Assembly: GCF_017976235.1 (NCBI RefSeq)
Contig: NZ_JACVHC010000003.1
Location: forward strand, 1-64,000
Reading direction: 5' to 3'
Source of the DNA: Pseudomonas anatoliensis
Lineage (GTDB): Bacteria > Pseudomonadota > Gammaproteobacteria > Pseudomonadales > Pseudomonadaceae
Length of the DNA: 64,000 nt
Every line of letters starts with the position of its first letter. Position 1 is the first letter of the stretch. The position numbers were made by a program, and so were the translations under genes. Positions 29,045 to 41,606 of this stretch are shown here, in pieces. The notes below the pieces were generated by a model that worked only from the letters and a program-made list of their open reading frames with translations, ran no database searches and had not been told where the DNA came from.

Positions 29045-31435
29045 GCGATCCACCGGCACCCACACATTCAGACTGGTGCCCTCCCCCGGCTCACTTTCAA
29101 GCGCCAACCGCCCGCCCATGATCAGCACCCGCTCGCGCATGCCCACCAGACCAAACGAAGTAGGCCGACCCGCAGCCGCGACAAATCCTACGCCATCATC
29201 GCTGACCGTCAGACACAACTCGTCGCCTTCGAGCACCAGCGTCAGTTCCACAGTATGCGCCTGGGCATGACGCATCACATTGGTCAGCGCCTCTTGCAGA
29301 ATCCGGAACAGACCAATTGCTTTGGCATCACTGAGCGCCGGCAGATTGTCCGGCACCTGCACCAGACACGGAATCTGCGTCCGCGCTTCGAACCGTCGCG
29401 CCTGCCACTCGATTGCCGAGGCAATCCCGGCATCGAGAATCGGCGGGCGCAACGCCGTCGCCACATCGCGCACCAGCTGAAACAACTGGGCGATCAGGCG
29501 TTTCATGCTGTTCAGCCGCTCGTGCAAACCGGGGTCGAGTTGCGCGTAGGCCAATTCGCACATCGACGTCTCCAGTTTCAGCACCGTGAGCATTTGCCCC
29601 AACTCGTCGTGAACCTCCCGGGCGATCCGCGCCTTCTCTTCCTCGCGCACGCTTTCAAGGTGCGCCGACAGTTCGCGCAGTTGCTCGCGCGATGACGCCA
29701 GTTCCAGCTCGATGCGCTTGCTCTCGGTGATGTCCCAGACAATGCCGTCCCAGACATAAGCGCCATCTTCAAGCTGTCGGGTGATCGCCTTGATTTCGGC
29801 CCAACGCTGCACCCCTTGGCGCGTGAGGATTCGCCCCTGCCACGACCAGTCGCTATCGGTGTCCAGCGCCTGATCCTGGGTCTGGTGATAACTGGCCCTG
29901 TCGTCCGGATGCACCAGACTGCGCAGGCCCATGTCGCGGTGAGCGATGGCCGCCGGGGAATAACCGACCAGACTTTCGCTGCCCTCGGATATATAGGCAA
30001 AATCGATTTGCCCGGTGACCGGCGCCCGCTCCAGTCGAAACACCAGGCCCGGCACGTTGGCGGCGATGCCTTGCAGTCGCGCCTCGCTTTCCTGCAACGC
30101 GGCCAATGCACGACGGCGTTCGGTGACGTCGGTGAGGTAAACCACGAGATATTCGCTGTCACGAAAGCGCAAGAAACTCAGCGACACGTCCGCTGGCAAA
30201 ACACTGCCATCCGCGCGCACGCAACTGGTTTCGAAACTCAACGGCCCTTCTTCACTGGCCCGCGCGCGTTTCCACAGGTTGAGCCAACGGTCCATATGCA
30301 GGCCCGGTTCGAAGTCGATCAACGGCCGCTCGATCAGCCCACCCGACGGGTAACCGAGCATGTTTTCTGCCGCCCGATTGGCGTAGCGCACGTGGCTGTC
30401 CCAATTGACCCAAAGGATGCCGACGGTGCTTTGATCGATGGAAAACTGCGTCAGCCGCAAGGCTTCTTCGCTGGCTGCGCGCAGGGCAATGTCTTCGCGT
30501 GCGGCGAGCAGACGCTGTTCGAGGCTGTGCTGCTGACGCCGCTGCCAAAACACAATCGCCATGCAACTGAGCAGCATGACGGCGAACAACAGGCTGAGGT
30601 TCTGCCAAAACCCCGGCGACTCCGACAGCCGCGGGTATTTCGGTTGCAGCCATTGGTTGTGCAGGCGCTCCAGATCCTTGGCCGGGATCGCACGCAACGC
30701 GCTCTGGACGATACCGGCAAGCTGCGGCCAATCGCGGCGCGAAGCCACGCGCAGCAGTTGCGGCAGGCCGATGTCGCCAACCACCACCAGTTCGGAGAAC
30801 TCGGGTTCCACTGACAGCCGACCGAGCTGCGCTTCATCGACCACCGCGTAAGACGCCTGCTGACTCAACAACAGCTGCAACGCCTGACGCTCCAGCGGCA
30901 CACCTTGCAGGTTCAGATGCGGATAGTTGCCGCGCAAATAGTCGGCGGTGGTACTCGGCATACGCACGGCGACGCGGGTCTGGCTGTCGAGTTTTTCCAG
31001 ATCCACCACGCCGCTGGCCTTCTGATCGCTGACCACCAGTTGCGGCACGCGCATGTACGGATCGGAAAACTGCCAAAGGCGCAGCGCACTGGGCGTCTGT
31101 GTCAGCCCCGGAGCGATATCGATTTCGCCATCGCGCACCGCCGCTTCCAATTGCGCCAGATCCTGAAAATTACGCCAGCTCAGCTCAACATTGAGTGCCT
31201 GGGCGAGCAACTTCATCAACTCGACGTTGGCCCCGGACAACCGCTGCAAGCGTCGGTCGTATTGCGCGTACGGTGCCTGCAACACCAGGCCGACGCGCAA
31301 TTCGTTGTGCTGCGCGAGCCATTGCTGCTCACTCGCCGACAATTGCGCAACGTGCGCCGGTGGCGCAGGCGCCGCCCAGCCCATCAAGGGAAACCACAAA
31401 CAGCCGATAACCCACAGGCAGCAAAATCGCTTCAT
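29042..31435 (-). CDS. agtS: membrane hybrid-input sensor histidine kinase (AgtS)
   Basis: 797 residues. Signal peptide (1-22); a periplasmic solute-binding-protein-3-like sensor domain (about 35-250, LRVGLVLQAPYAQYD...VELMKLLAQALNVELSW); one membrane helix (about 268-286); two PAS/PAC modules (about 315-430 and 445-560). It ends with a HisKA_3 dimerisation domain with the phosphoryl histidine in AREVHDELGQML, and a HATPase domain (SDDGVGF G2-like). The direct-binding sensor implies it reads a small molecule, plausibly the importer's own substrate. Corresponds to agtS (PA0600) by position. The ATG at 31435 (MKRFCCLW) is chosen as the signal-peptide start. Confidence 0.83.
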   Translation of the reverse strand: MKRFCCLWVIGCLWFPLMGWAAPAPPAHVAQLSASEQQWLAQHNELRVGLVLQAPYAQYDRRLQRLSGANVELMKLLAQALNVELSWRNFQDLAQLEAAVRDGEIDIAPGLTQTPSALRLWQFSDPYMRVPQLVVSDQKASGVVDLEKLDSQTRVAVRMPSTTADYLRGNYPHLNLQGVPLERQALQLLLSQQASYAVVDEAQLGRLSVEPEFSELVVVGDIGLPQLLRVASRRDWPQLAGIVQSALRAIPAKDLERLHNQWLQPKYPRLSESPGFWQNLSLLFAVMLLSCMAIVFWQRRQQHSLEQRLLAAREDIALRAASEEALRLTQFSIDQSTVGILWVNWDSHVRYANRAAENMLGYPSGGLIERPLIDFEPGLHMDRWLNLWKRARASEEGPLSFETSCVRADGSVLPADVSLSFLRFRDSEYLVVYLTDVTERRRALAALQESEARLQGIAANVPGLVFRLERAPVTGQIDFAYISEGSESLVGYSPAAIAHRDMGLRSLVHPDDRASYHQTQDQALDTDSDWSWQGRILTRQGVQRWAEIKAITRQLEDGAYVWDGIVWDITESKRIELELASSREQLRELSAHLESVREEEKARIAREVHDELGQMLTVLKLETSMCELAYAQLDPGLHERLNSMKRLIAQLFQLVRDVATALRPPILDAGIASAIEWQARRFEARTQIPCLVQVPDNLPALSDAKAIGLFRILQEALTNVMRHAQAHTVELTLVLEGDELCLTVSDDGVGFVAAAGRPTSFGLVGMRERVLIMGGRLALESEPGEGTSLNVWVPVDR

Positions 31436-31508
31436 TGAAGTCTCTTGAACTGACAAATTCTGACCAACCCATTAGGCTGCCGGGATACTTTCTGGCCTGG
31501 AATAACCG

Positions 31509-32498
31509 ATGCCCTCTGTTTACCGCCTGGCAATGCCAGCATTGTGCCTGTCGCTGATCCTGCCTTGTGCGTTTTCCGTCAACGCCGCCGATCCGGCCCC
31601 GGCTGCCGCAGCGGAAAAACCCGCTGAAGAAAAACCGGCCGAACGTCAGCCACTGCTTGAGCGTAGTCAGGAAGAAGCCGCGGCACTTGAACGTAAAGTG
31701 CCGGCGCAAGAACAGCAACAGTTGCAGGCCGCCAGCGAAACCTTCCTGGCCCTGTGGAAACCGGCCAACACCGCCGATCCCAAAGGCGCGGTGATTATCG
31801 TCCCGGGCGCGGGTGAGACTGCTGACTGGCCTCAGGCAATCGGCCCTTTGCGGCAGAAGTTGCCGAACGCCGAGTGGAGCAGCCTGAGCATTACCCTGCC
31901 CGATCTGCAAAGCGATGCGATCGCGCCGCGCGTAGTCGAAGCCGCAGCGGCGCCGAAAGCGCCGGAAACTGGCAGTAAGGATGCCACCACGGCGCAACCG
32001 ATCGAACAGGCCGCAGGCGGTGAGGCGGAAGTCGCCGATCAGGTGGTTGCCGAAACGACTGAAGAACAGTCCAAAGCCGATGCCGAACGAATCTTCGCGC
32101 GGATCGACGCAGCCATTGCCTACGCCGAACAGCAGAGCGCACGACGCATTGTTGTGCTCGGCCACGGCACCGGCGCCTATTGGGCAGCGCGTTACCTGAG
32201 CGAGCGGCAGACCGCGCAGGTGGAGAAATTCGTCATGGTCGACGCGCAGGCACCGGCCAAGGCCAAACCGCCACTGGCGGAACTGACGCCATCGCTGAAG
32301 CTGCCGACGGCGGATATTTTCTACATGGATAAACCGCTGGATCGCCACGCGGCGCTGGAGCGTATGCAAGCGAGCAAGCGTTTGAAGACGCCGGCGTTCA
32401 GCCAGGTGGCGCTTAGGGCCCTGCCGGATAACAAGGCTGAGCAGGAACAGTTGTTCCGTCGGGTGCGTGGCTGGTTGAATCCGCAGAATCCGGACTGA
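31509..32498 (+). CDS. DUF3530 family protein (alpha/beta-hydrolase-like, exported)
   Basis: Function unknown. 329 residues with a signal peptide (1-26, VNA-ADP), an Ala/Glu/Pro-rich linker, then an alpha/beta-hydrolase-like core: KGAVIIVPGAGETADWP (about 95-111), an interrupting low-complexity Ala/Glu segment (about 140-190), and RRIVVLGHGTGAYWAARYL, where the usual nucleophile Ser of GxSxG is Thr (GHGTG). The altered elbow argues against a classical serine hydrolase. Divergent from agtS; followed by a REPIN. Confidence 0.72.
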   Translation: MPSVYRLAMPALCLSLILPCAFSVNAADPAPAAAAEKPAEEKPAERQPLLERSQEEAAALERKVPAQEQQQLQAASETFLALWKPANTADPKGAVIIVPGAGETADWPQAIGPLRQKLPNAEWSSLSITLPDLQSDAIAPRVVEAAAAPKAPETGSKDATTAQPIEQAAGGEAEVADQVVAETTEEQSKADAERIFARIDAAIAYAEQQSARRIVVLGHGTGAYWAARYLSERQTAQVEKFVMVDAQAPAKAKPPLAELTPSLKLPTADIFYMDKPLDRHAALERMQASKRLKTPAFSQVALRALPDNKAEQEQLFRRVRGWLNPQNPD

Positions 32499-32515
32499 CC
32501 AAAGCAAAAGCAAAA

Positions 32516-32601
32516 GCAAAAGATCGCAGCCTTCGGCAGCTCCTACAGGGTGTACATCAATCCCATGTAGGAGCTGCCGAAGGCTGCGATCTTTTGATCT
32601 T
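32516..32601. repeat. outward-facing REP pair with GCAAAA repeats
   Basis: Two REP arms in reverse order (CTCCTACA... then ...TGTAGGAGC) surround a 20-nt spacer. The left arm is extended by three to four GCAAAA/AGCAAA hexamers (32503-32521). Fills the gap between the convergent DUF3530 and djlA genes. Confidence 0.8.
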
Positions 32602-32609
32602 AAAAATGC

Positions 32610-33377
32610 CTAGCGAAAATCTCTGCGTTCACGAATCAACGTATACGCACTGTGCAGTTCCCGAGTTCTCTCGGTCGCCTCACGCACCTGCGCAGGTGTC
32701 GCGCCGCTGCCAGCAATCTTGTCCGGGTGATGACGACTGAGCAGTCGTCGATAAGCCCGCTTGATCTGCGCCGGCTCGCTGCTCGCCGACACGCCGAGCA
32801 AACGCATCGCTTCCTGATAGGTCACCGCAGCACTGACGATAGGCCGCTTGCCCGGTTCGTAATCACTGGCCAGCGCTTGCACCTGCTGAGGCGTCCAGCC
32901 GAGCCACTTGCCCCACTGCGCCAACAACTCGCGCTCACTGACACCGGCCCGGCCGTCAGCCCAGACCATGCGCCAACAGGCACGCAACACACCTTCGGTA
33001 GCATGCGGTTGCGCACTCAGACGCCGCAGATAACCGCGCAGATTATCGCCACCCGACTTACCGCGATTGAACGCAGCGATCGCCCGACGCATGGCCGGTT
33101 CGCTCATTTCCAGCGCGCGCATCTCGTTACGCGCCTGCTGGATATGCCCGTCCTTGACTTGCCCGTCGCTCTTGGCCAGACGTCCGAGCAACACAAACAA
33201 CAATTCGTCGTTGCGCAGCATCGGCCGACCGCCGAGCTTCTCCCTTAAATGCCCCCAGCTCTGCAAGTGCAAACGCCGATCCAGCGCCTGCCCCAACAAC
33301 GCCCCAAGCATGGCCCCCGGAATGCTGGCGATTGCAAAACCCGCCCCGGCTCCAATCAGAGTCCCTGGCCACAACAT
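32610..33377 (-). CDS. djlA: DnaJ-like co-chaperone DjlA
   Basis: 255 residues: an N-terminal glycine-rich hydrophobic anchor (about 5-32), a TerB-like helical domain (about 50-160), and a C-terminal J domain with the HPD motif in SRHHPDKIAGSG (about 215). DjlA stimulates DnaK at the inner membrane. One base separates it from murU upstream, so amgK-murU-djlA form an operon. Confidence 0.88.
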   Translation of the reverse strand: MLWPGTLIGAGAGFAIASIPGAMLGALLGQALDRRLHLQSWGHLREKLGGRPMLRNDELLFVLLGRLAKSDGQVKDGHIQQARNEMRALEMSEPAMRRAIAAFNRGKSGGDNLRGYLRRLSAQPHATEGVLRACWRMVWADGRAGVSERELLAQWGKWLGWTPQQVQALASDYEPGKRPIVSAAVTYQEAMRLLGVSASSEPAQIKRAYRRLLSRHHPDKIAGSGATPAQVREATERTRELHSAYTLIRERRDFR

Positions 33378-33378
33378 A

Positions 33379-35066
<1,688 letters not shown>

Positions 35067-35197
35067 TGCAAGGGTCTCCGACGGCGCTAGCCGTCAAGCG
35101 GGTCATGCTTTATTATCCAGCATCTTTTTCAGACCATCGAGAGGCGTGCGGCCCACCACCGCGGGCAGATGGCACGCAGGAAGCCCGGACTAATAAG

Positions 35198-38014
35198 ATG
35201 GCATTGAAATCCCCCGCGTTTCGTAAAAAATTTCCATTGTTGGTAACCGGCAGTCTGCTGGCTATGCAACCTCTGGCCAGTCAATTCGTTGTTGCCGCCG
35301 AGCAGTATGACTGCTCCGTATCGGCTTCGGGTGGTTGGGACTGTGCGCCCAAGACGTCGGCGGCTGCATTGCCACCACGTCCAGTGCATGACGGCAGTGC
35401 CGTCAGCGCCACCGGCGACGCCCCGAGCGATAAAGGTTCGGTTGCCGACACTGGCGCCAAGCCAACGCTGGTCACCGAAGCCAAAGGCCGCGGTTTGAAA
35501 TCCCGTAGCGAAGACTTCAGTCACCTCGACTGGGTTCCGCGCGAGAAGCTTACCGCCGCCCAACTGGCCGAAACCGGCCCGTACTGCTCGGGTGCCTACA
35601 TCGAACCCACTCGTCCTGGCATGAATGACAAGACGAGCAAAAGCGATGCTCCGACCTTTATCGGCGCAAAAGCTTCGCGCTATAACACCGATGATCAAGT
35701 CGGCACGCTGGCCGGTGATGTTGTCCTGCGTCAGGGCAGCATGCAGGTCGAGTCCGATGAGGCCAGCCTGTATCAGGCTGAGAGCCGCGCCGAGCTCAAT
35801 GGCGATGTGCGTATCCGTGACAACGGCGCACTGATTGTCGGCGACCATGCCGACGTGCAGCTCGACACCGGTGAAGCCAAGGTCGACAACGCCGAATACG
35901 TGATGCACAAATCGCGCATTCGCGGTAGCGCGCTGTACGCCAAGCGCGCCGAGAACGCGATCATCCGCTTGAAGGACGGCACGTACACCACGTGCGAACC
36001 GAACAGCAACGCCTGGCAGCTCAAGGGCAACAACATCACCTTGAACCCGGCCACCGGCTTCGGTACCGCGACCAACGTGACGCTGCGCGTAAAAGACATT
36101 CCGATCCTGTACACGCCTTACATCTACTTCCCGATCGATGACCGTCGCCAGTCGGGCTTCCTGCCGCCGACCATTGGCACCGGCACCGATACCGGCTTCA
36201 CGCTGGTCACCCCGTACTACTTCAACCTGGCGCCGAACTACGATGCCACGTTGTACCCGCGTTACATGAGCAAGCGTGGCATGTTGGTGGAAGGCGAGTT
36301 CCGCTACCTGACCCAATCGAGTGAAGGTCAGTTCGGTGCGGCATACCTCAACGACGACAACACCGATCGCAGCAAGCAGACCGATTACGAAAAAACCCGC
36401 TACATGTACAACTGGCAGCACAAGGGCGGTCTCGACTCCCGCGTGCTCACCCAGGTTGACTACACCAAGATCAGCGATCCGTATTACTTCCAGGATCTGG
36501 AAACCGATCAGATTGGCGTGAAGTCCAGCGACTTCGTGAATCAGCAGGGCTCGGTCACCTATCGTGGCGACAGCTACACCGCGCGGTTGAATGCTCAGCA
36601 GTACCAACTGGCCACTGTTTCGAACATTACACCGTATGGTCGTTTGCCGCAGATCACCTTCACTGGTCAGCTGCCGTATCATCCGGAGGGTTTGAATTTC
36701 GATTACGAGACCGAGATTGTGCGGTTTGATCGTGATTTGAAGACTGGCACATTCACCCAGGAAGACGGCGTCACGACAGAACGTCGCCTTGACAACAACA
36801 TTCAAGGTCTCGATCGCGCCAACGGCGACCGTCTGAATCTGAAGCCAGGTGTCAGCCTGCCGATGAACTGGACCTATGGCTTCCTGAAGCCATCGCTCAA
36901 GTACCAGTACACCCAGTATCAGCTTGATCTGGACGGTACCGGCAAGTCGCAGATCGTTGCTCAGCAAAATGCAGCAGCGGCAGCAGGTACCGACTATGTT
37001 GGCGGTAAGTTCGACAGCAACCAGAACCGTGGTGTGCCAATCGCCAGCGTCGACGGCGGCCTGTACTTCGACCGCAACACCTCGTTCTTTGGCAAGAACT
37101 ACCGCCAGACCCTGGAACCGCGCCTGTTCTACCTCTATGTACCTGAGGTCGACCAGGAAGACATTCCAGTATTCGACACCAGCGAAAACACCTTCAGCTA
37201 CGCGTCGCTGTTCCGTGACAACCGCTTCTCCGGCTCCGACCGTGTCGGTGACGAGAACAAGCTGTCGCTGGGCGTGACCAGCCGCTGGATTGAAGACGAC
37301 GGATTCGAGCGTCAACGCGTCAGCGTTGGCCAGGCGTTGTACTTCAAGGACCGCAAGGTTCAACTGCCGGGCGTCGCGTTCAACGATCGCGACGACGCGA
37401 AATCCGACGTCTCGCCATATGCGCTGGAATACGAATACCGCTGGAACCGCGATTGGCGCACCACGGCCGACTACAACTGGGATCCGGACAGCCGCAGCCC
37501 GCGTTCGGGCAGCGCGATGTTCCACTACCAGCCTGAAGATAACCCGAACAAGGTCATCAACGTCGGCTATCGCTATCGCAATGACCAGGTTCGCTACGAC
37601 CAGAACACCGGTAAATGGACCGTGGGTGGTGGCGACTACGGCACCCCTGGCACACCTGGCTACGTGAAGGACTACTACAAAATCCAGCAGCATGACTTCT
37701 CGGTCATCTGGCCGATCGTTCCACAGTGGAACGCAATCAGCCGCTGGCAGTACGACTACAACCGTAACCGTACCCTGGAAGCCTTCGGTGGTTTCGAGTA
37801 CGACAACTGCTGCTGGAAATTGCGCCTGATCAACCGTTACTGGGTTTCCTACGACGAATTCAGTCAGGAAGCTCCGCAAAACGAAAAAGGCGACCATGGC
37901 GTCTTCCTCCAAATTGTTCTGAAGGGACTCGGCGGCCTCACTGGCGCCAAAGTAGAGAGCTTCCTCGACAAAGGCATCCAAGGTTATCGTGAACGTGAAG
38001 ACCAAGCTTTCTGA
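35198..38014 (+). CDS. lptD: LPS-assembly outer-membrane protein LptD
   Basis: Inserts lipopolysaccharide into the outer leaflet with LptE. 938 residues: a signal peptide (about 1-33, ...VVAAEQ), a Cys near the mature N-terminus ([13 protein letters not shown]), an OstA/LptA-like beta-jellyroll (about 140-290), and a 26-strand-type barrel to the C-terminus, where a Cys pair (YDNCCWKL) fits the inter-domain disulfides. The ATG at 35198 ([11 protein letters not shown]) is chosen; longer in-frame translation overlaps amgK and is implausible. The surA start overlaps its 3' end by 26 bp. Confidence 0.95.
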   Translation: MALKSPAFRKKFPLLVTGSLLAMQPLASQFVVAAEQYDCSVSASGGWDCAPKTSAAALPPRPVHDGSAVSATGDAPSDKGSVADTGAKPTLVTEAKGRGLKSRSEDFSHLDWVPREKLTAAQLAETGPYCSGAYIEPTRPGMNDKTSKSDAPTFIGAKASRYNTDDQVGTLAGDVVLRQGSMQVESDEASLYQAESRAELNGDVRIRDNGALIVGDHADVQLDTGEAKVDNAEYVMHKSRIRGSALYAKRAENAIIRLKDGTYTTCEPNSNAWQLKGNNITLNPATGFGTATNVTLRVKDIPILYTPYIYFPIDDRRQSGFLPPTIGTGTDTGFTLVTPYYFNLAPNYDATLYPRYMSKRGMLVEGEFRYLTQSSEGQFGAAYLNDDNTDRSKQTDYEKTRYMYNWQHKGGLDSRVLTQVDYTKISDPYYFQDLETDQIGVKSSDFVNQQGSVTYRGDSYTARLNAQQYQLATVSNITPYGRLPQITFTGQLPYHPEGLNFDYETEIVRFDRDLKTGTFTQEDGVTTERRLDNNIQGLDRANGDRLNLKPGVSLPMNWTYGFLKPSLKYQYTQYQLDLDGTGKSQIVAQQNAAAAAGTDYVGGKFDSNQNRGVPIASVDGGLYFDRNTSFFGKNYRQTLEPRLFYLYVPEVDQEDIPVFDTSENTFSYASLFRDNRFSGSDRVGDENKLSLGVTSRWIEDDGFERQRVSVGQALYFKDRKVQLPGVAFNDRDDAKSDVSPYALEYEYRWNRDWRTTADYNWDPDSRSPRSGSAMFHYQPEDNPNKVINVGYRYRNDQVRYDQNTGKWTVGGGDYGTPGTPGYVKDYYKIQQHDFSVIWPIVPQWNAISRWQYDYNRNRTLEAFGGFEYDNCCWKLRLINRYWVSYDEFSQEAPQNEKGDHGVFLQIVLKGLGGLTGAKVESFLDKGIQGYREREDQAF

Positions 38015-39311
38015 TTGTCTGCGCCCGCTGATGCTGGGCGCGCTGTTCCTGGGTACTGCGGCCAACGCCGCAGTACAGTCCATCGACAAAGTGGTAGCGA
38101 TCGTCGACAACGACGTGGTCATGCAGAGCCAACTGGACCAACGCGTCCACGAAGTTCAGCAGACCATCGCCAAGCGTGGCGGCGGCTCGCCGCCACCGGG
38201 CGTTCTGGATCAGCAGGTGCTCGAGCGCCTGATCGTTGAAAACCTGCAATTGCAGATTGGCGAACGTTCCGGCATTCGCATCACCGATGAAGAACTGAAC
38301 CAGGCGGTTGGCACCATCGCCCAGCGCAACAACATGTCCGTGGACCAGTTCCGCTCGGCTCTGGCTCGCGACGGCCTGTCTTATGACGACGCCCGCGACC
38401 AGATCCGCCGTGAGATGGTCATCAGCCGCGTCCGTCAGCGCCGTGTAGCCGAACGCATTCAGGTGTCCGAGCAGGAAGTGAAAAACTTCCTCGCCTCCGA
38501 CCTGGGCAAGATGCAACTGTCCGAAGAACTGCACCTGGCCAACATCCTGATTCCGACCCCGGAAAGCGCCAACTCTGAAGCTATTCAGAACGCCGCGCGC
38601 CAGGCCATGGAGGTTTACCAGCAGCTCAAGCAAGGCGCTGACTTCGGTCAGATGGCCGTGGCCAAGTCTGCCAGTGACAACGCACTGGAAGGCGGCGACA
38701 TGGGCTGGCGTAAAGCCGCGCAATTGCCACCTCCGTTCGATCGCGAACTGAGCAGCATGGCCGTCGGCGACATCACTCAGCCTGCACGCACTCCGGGTGG
38801 TTTCATCATCCTGAAGCTGCTGGCCAAGCGTGGTGGCGAAGCCCAAACCCGTGATGAGGTGCATGTGCGCCACATCCTGGTCAAGCCGAGCCCGATTCGC
38901 GACGAAGCGAAAACCAAGGCCTTGGTCGAGTCGCTTTACTCTCGTATCGAAGCTGGCGAAGACTTCGCCACACTGGCCAAGAGCTATTCCGAAGACCCGG
39001 GTTCTGCCCTCAACGGCGGCGACCTGAGCTGGATCGACCCGAACGCACTGGTTCCGGAATTCCGTCAAGTGATGGCCAATACCCCACAAGGTCAGCTGTC
39101 CAAGCCGTTCCAGACCCAATACGGCTGGCACGTTCTGGAAGTCCTTGGCCGTCGTGCCACTGACAGCACCGAACAGGCCCGCGAGCAGCAAGCAATGACC
39201 GTACTGCGTAACCGCAAATACGACGAAGAGCTGCAAACCTGGCTGCGTCAGATCCGTGACGAAGCGTACGTAGAGATCAAACTCCCTGGTGCAGACCAGG
39301 CAGCGCAGTGA
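37989..39311 (+). CDS. surA: periplasmic chaperone and peptidyl-prolyl isomerase SurA
   Basis: Escorts outer-membrane proteins such as LptD through the periplasm. 440 residues from the GTG at 37989, which follows AAGG by 5 nt; a second GTG two codons later is possible. Signal peptide (about 1-27, NA-AVQS), an N-terminal chaperone domain, and two parvulin domains (about 190-280 and 290-390, the second starting [11 protein letters not shown]). Overlaps lptD and, by 4 bp, pdxA. Confidence 0.94.
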   Translation: MNVKTKLSDCLRPLMLGALFLGTAANAAVQSIDKVVAIVDNDVVMQSQLDQRVHEVQQTIAKRGGGSPPPGVLDQQVLERLIVENLQLQIGERSGIRITDEELNQAVGTIAQRNNMSVDQFRSALARDGLSYDDARDQIRREMVISRVRQRRVAERIQVSEQEVKNFLASDLGKMQLSEELHLANILIPTPESANSEAIQNAARQAMEVYQQLKQGADFGQMAVAKSASDNALEGGDMGWRKAAQLPPPFDRELSSMAVGDITQPARTPGGFIILKLLAKRGGEAQTRDEVHVRHILVKPSPIRDEAKTKALVESLYSRIEAGEDFATLAKSYSEDPGSALNGGDLSWIDPNALVPEFRQVMANTPQGQLSKPFQTQYGWHVLEVLGRRATDSTEQAREQQAMTVLRNRKYDEELQTWLRQIRDEAYVEIKLPGADQAAQ

Positions 39312-40297
39312 AACCCAAGCGTTTCGCGCTGACACCCGGCGAACCAGCCGGCATCGGTCCCGACCTGTGCCTGCTGCTCGCCTCGCAAGTCCAGCCACAC
39401 CCCCTGATTGCCATCACCAGCCGCGACCTGCTCCTTGAGCGGGCCGCGCAGCTGGGGCTGGCCGTCAATCTACTGGAAGTCGGGCCGAATCACTGGCCCG
39501 ACACCCCGGCACCGGCTAACAGTCTCTATGTCTGGGATACACCGCTCAGCGCCCCTGTGGTCGCCGGGCAACTGGACAAGGCCAATGCCGCTTTCGTCCT
39601 CGAGACCCTGACCCGCGCCGGCAACGGCTGCCTCAACGGCGACTTCGCCGGGATGATCACGGCGCCCGTCCACAAGGGCGTGATCAACGAGTCGGGGATC
39701 GCGTTTTCCGGACACACCGAATTTCTGGCTGACCTGACCCATACCTCCCAGGTCGTGATGATGCTTGCCACGCGCGGTTTGCGCGTGGCACTGGTCACCA
39801 CTCACCTGCCCTTGCGCGAGATTGCCGACGCAATAACGCCGGAGCGACTGGAGCGGGTCACACGGATTCTGCACGCCGACCTGCAAGAAAAATTCGGCAT
39901 TGCCCAGCCTCGCATTCTGGTCTGCGGCCTCAACCCGCACGCCGGTGAAGGCGGACATCTGGGCCATGAAGAAATCGACATCATCGAACCTACATTAGAG
40001 CGCCTGCGCGGCGAGGGCATGGACCTTCGTGGCCCGCTGCCAGCCGATACTCTGTTTACCCCCAAATATCTGGAGCACTGCGATGCAGTGCTGGCGATGT
40101 ACCACGACCAGGGCCTGCCCGTGCTGAAGTACAAAGGCTTCGGCGCTGCGGTCAACGTGACCCTGGGCCTGCCGATCATCCGTACTTCGGTTGACCACGG
40201 CACCGCCCTCGATCTGGCCGGCAGCGGCAAGATCGACACCGGCAGCCTGCAAGTCGCCCTGGAAACCGCCTACCAGATGGCCGAGACCCGTTTATGA
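39308..40297 (+). CDS. pdxA: 4-hydroxythreonine-4-phosphate dehydrogenase
   Basis: Oxidises 4-phosphohydroxy-L-threonine in pyridoxal-phosphate synthesis. 329 residues beginning GTG AAA CCC ([19 protein letters not shown]); metal-binding histidines lie in [25 protein letters not shown] and [15 protein letters not shown]. Coupled by 4-bp overlaps to surA before and ksgA after. Confidence 0.94.
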   Translation: MKPKRFALTPGEPAGIGPDLCLLLASQVQPHPLIAITSRDLLLERAAQLGLAVNLLEVGPNHWPDTPAPANSLYVWDTPLSAPVVAGQLDKANAAFVLETLTRAGNGCLNGDFAGMITAPVHKGVINESGIAFSGHTEFLADLTHTSQVVMMLATRGLRVALVTTHLPLREIADAITPERLERVTRILHADLQEKFGIAQPRILVCGLNPHAGEGGHLGHEEIDIIEPTLERLRGEGMDLRGPLPADTLFTPKYLEHCDAVLAMYHDQGLPVLKYKGFGAAVNVTLGLPIIRTSVDHGTALDLAGSGKIDTGSLQVALETAYQMAETRL

Positions 40298-41112
40298 CCG
40301 AGCAATACCAACACAAGGCGCGCAAACGCTTTGGCCAGAACTTCCTGCACGATGCCGGCGTCATCGACCGCATCCTGCGCTCCATCAGCGCCAAGCCCAC
40401 AGATCGCCTGCTGGAGATTGGCCCGGGCCAGGGTGCATTGACCGCCGGTCTGCTGAATTCCGGTGGGCAACTGGACGTGGTGGAACTGGACAAGGATCTG
40501 ATCCCGATCCTCAACCAGCAGTTTGCCGGCAAAAGCAATTTCAACCTGCATCAGGGCGACGCGCTGAAGTTCGACTTCAACACGCTCAACGCCGCACCGA
40601 ACAGCCTGCGTGTGGTCGGCAACCTGCCGTACAACATCTCCACGCCGCTGATTTTCCACCTGTTGAACAACGCCGGCATCATTCGCGACATGCACTTCAT
40701 GCTGCAGAAGGAAGTGGTCGAGCGCCTGGCCGCAGGCCCTGGTGGTGGTGACTGGGGTCGTCTGTCGATCATGGTTCAGTACCATTGCCGCGTCGAACAC
40801 CTGTTCAACGTCGGCCCGGGCGCGTTCAACCCGCCGCCGAAGGTCGATTCGGCCATCGTTCGCCTGGTGCCGCACGCGGTACTGCCGCACCCGGCCAAGG
40901 ATCATCGTTTGCTGGAACGCGTCGTGCGCGAAGCCTTCAACCAGCGCCGCAAGACTCTGCGTAACACGCTCAAGCAATTGATGAGCAACGCCGAGATCGA
41001 AGCCGCCGGCGTCGATGGCAGCCTGCGCCCGGAACAACTCGACCTGGCGGCCTTCGTGCGCCTGGCCGACAAGCTCAGCGAGCAAGTCCCTGAAGCTCCC
41101 GCCGCCGACTGA
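40294..41112 (+). CDS. ksgA: 16S rRNA dimethyladenosine transferase KsgA (RsmA)
   Basis: Dimethylates two adjacent adenosines in helix 45 of 16S rRNA, a late check in 30S assembly. 272 residues with the SAM-binding [15 protein letters not shown] (about 39-53) and catalytic NLPYNIST (about 108-115). Overlaps pdxA by 4 bp. I use ksgA because rsmA means the CsrA homologue in Pseudomonas. Confidence 0.95.
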   Translation: MTEQYQHKARKRFGQNFLHDAGVIDRILRSISAKPTDRLLEIGPGQGALTAGLLNSGGQLDVVELDKDLIPILNQQFAGKSNFNLHQGDALKFDFNTLNAAPNSLRVVGNLPYNISTPLIFHLLNNAGIIRDMHFMLQKEVVERLAAGPGGGDWGRLSIMVQYHCRVEHLFNVGPGAFNPPPKVDSAIVRLVPHAVLPHPAKDHRLLERVVREAFNQRRKTLRNTLKQLMSNAEIEAAGVDGSLRPEQLDLAAFVRLADKLSEQVPEAPAAD

Positions 41113-41225
41113 CCGGCGATGAACGCTATCGGGCAGCACGCCACTCTGGTTTACTGCCCGATACTTGCCTAGACTGAATCCCCATCAGCTACGCCCCGCG
41201 TTCCGCTTCGTTTAAGGCCTCTTGC

Positions 41226-41606
41226 ATGTCCGATTCCCGTTACCAGGTCGATGTCAGCGTCGTTACCCACTATCTGGCAGACCAATCGCAACCCGAGCAC
41301 GACCGCTTCGCCTTCGCCTACACCATCACCGTGCAAAACAACGGCGAGATCCCTGCTCGATTGATTTCGCGGCACTGGGTGATCACCGACGGTGACGGCC
41401 ATAAAGAAGAAGTTCGCGGCGCAGGCGTGGTCGGCCAGCAACCGTTGATCGACGTCGGCAAAAGCCATACCTACAGCAGTGGCACAGTGATGACGACCAG
41501 GGTCGGCACCATGCAGGGTACCTACGAAATGGTCGCCGACGACGGTAAACATTTCGATGCCGTCATCAAACCCTTCCGCCTCGCCGTGCCCGGAGCCTTG
41601 CACTGA
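41226..41606 (+). CDS. apaG: ApaG domain protein
   Basis: 126-residue fibronectin-III-like protein ([20 protein letters not shown]..., with GxGxxG-like GAGVVGQQP). Function unclear; in most proteobacteria it is encoded with apaH and ksgA, as here. Begins 113 bp after ksgA, with AAGGCCT as ribosome site, and its stop shares a base with the apaH start (TGATG). Confidence 0.9.
   Translation: MSDSRYQVDVSVVTHYLADQSQPEHDRFAFAYTITVQNNGEIPARLISRHWVITDGDGHKEEVRGAGVVGQQPLIDVGKSHTYSSGTVMTTRVGTMQGTYEMVADDGKHFDAVIKPFRLAVPGALH

Noticed and set aside
35129..38122. Very long minus-strand open frame opposite lptD
   Set aside because: It is the mirror of lptD codon bias. The plus-strand protein has a signal peptide and family motifs; the reverse translation shows no domain and no ribosome site.
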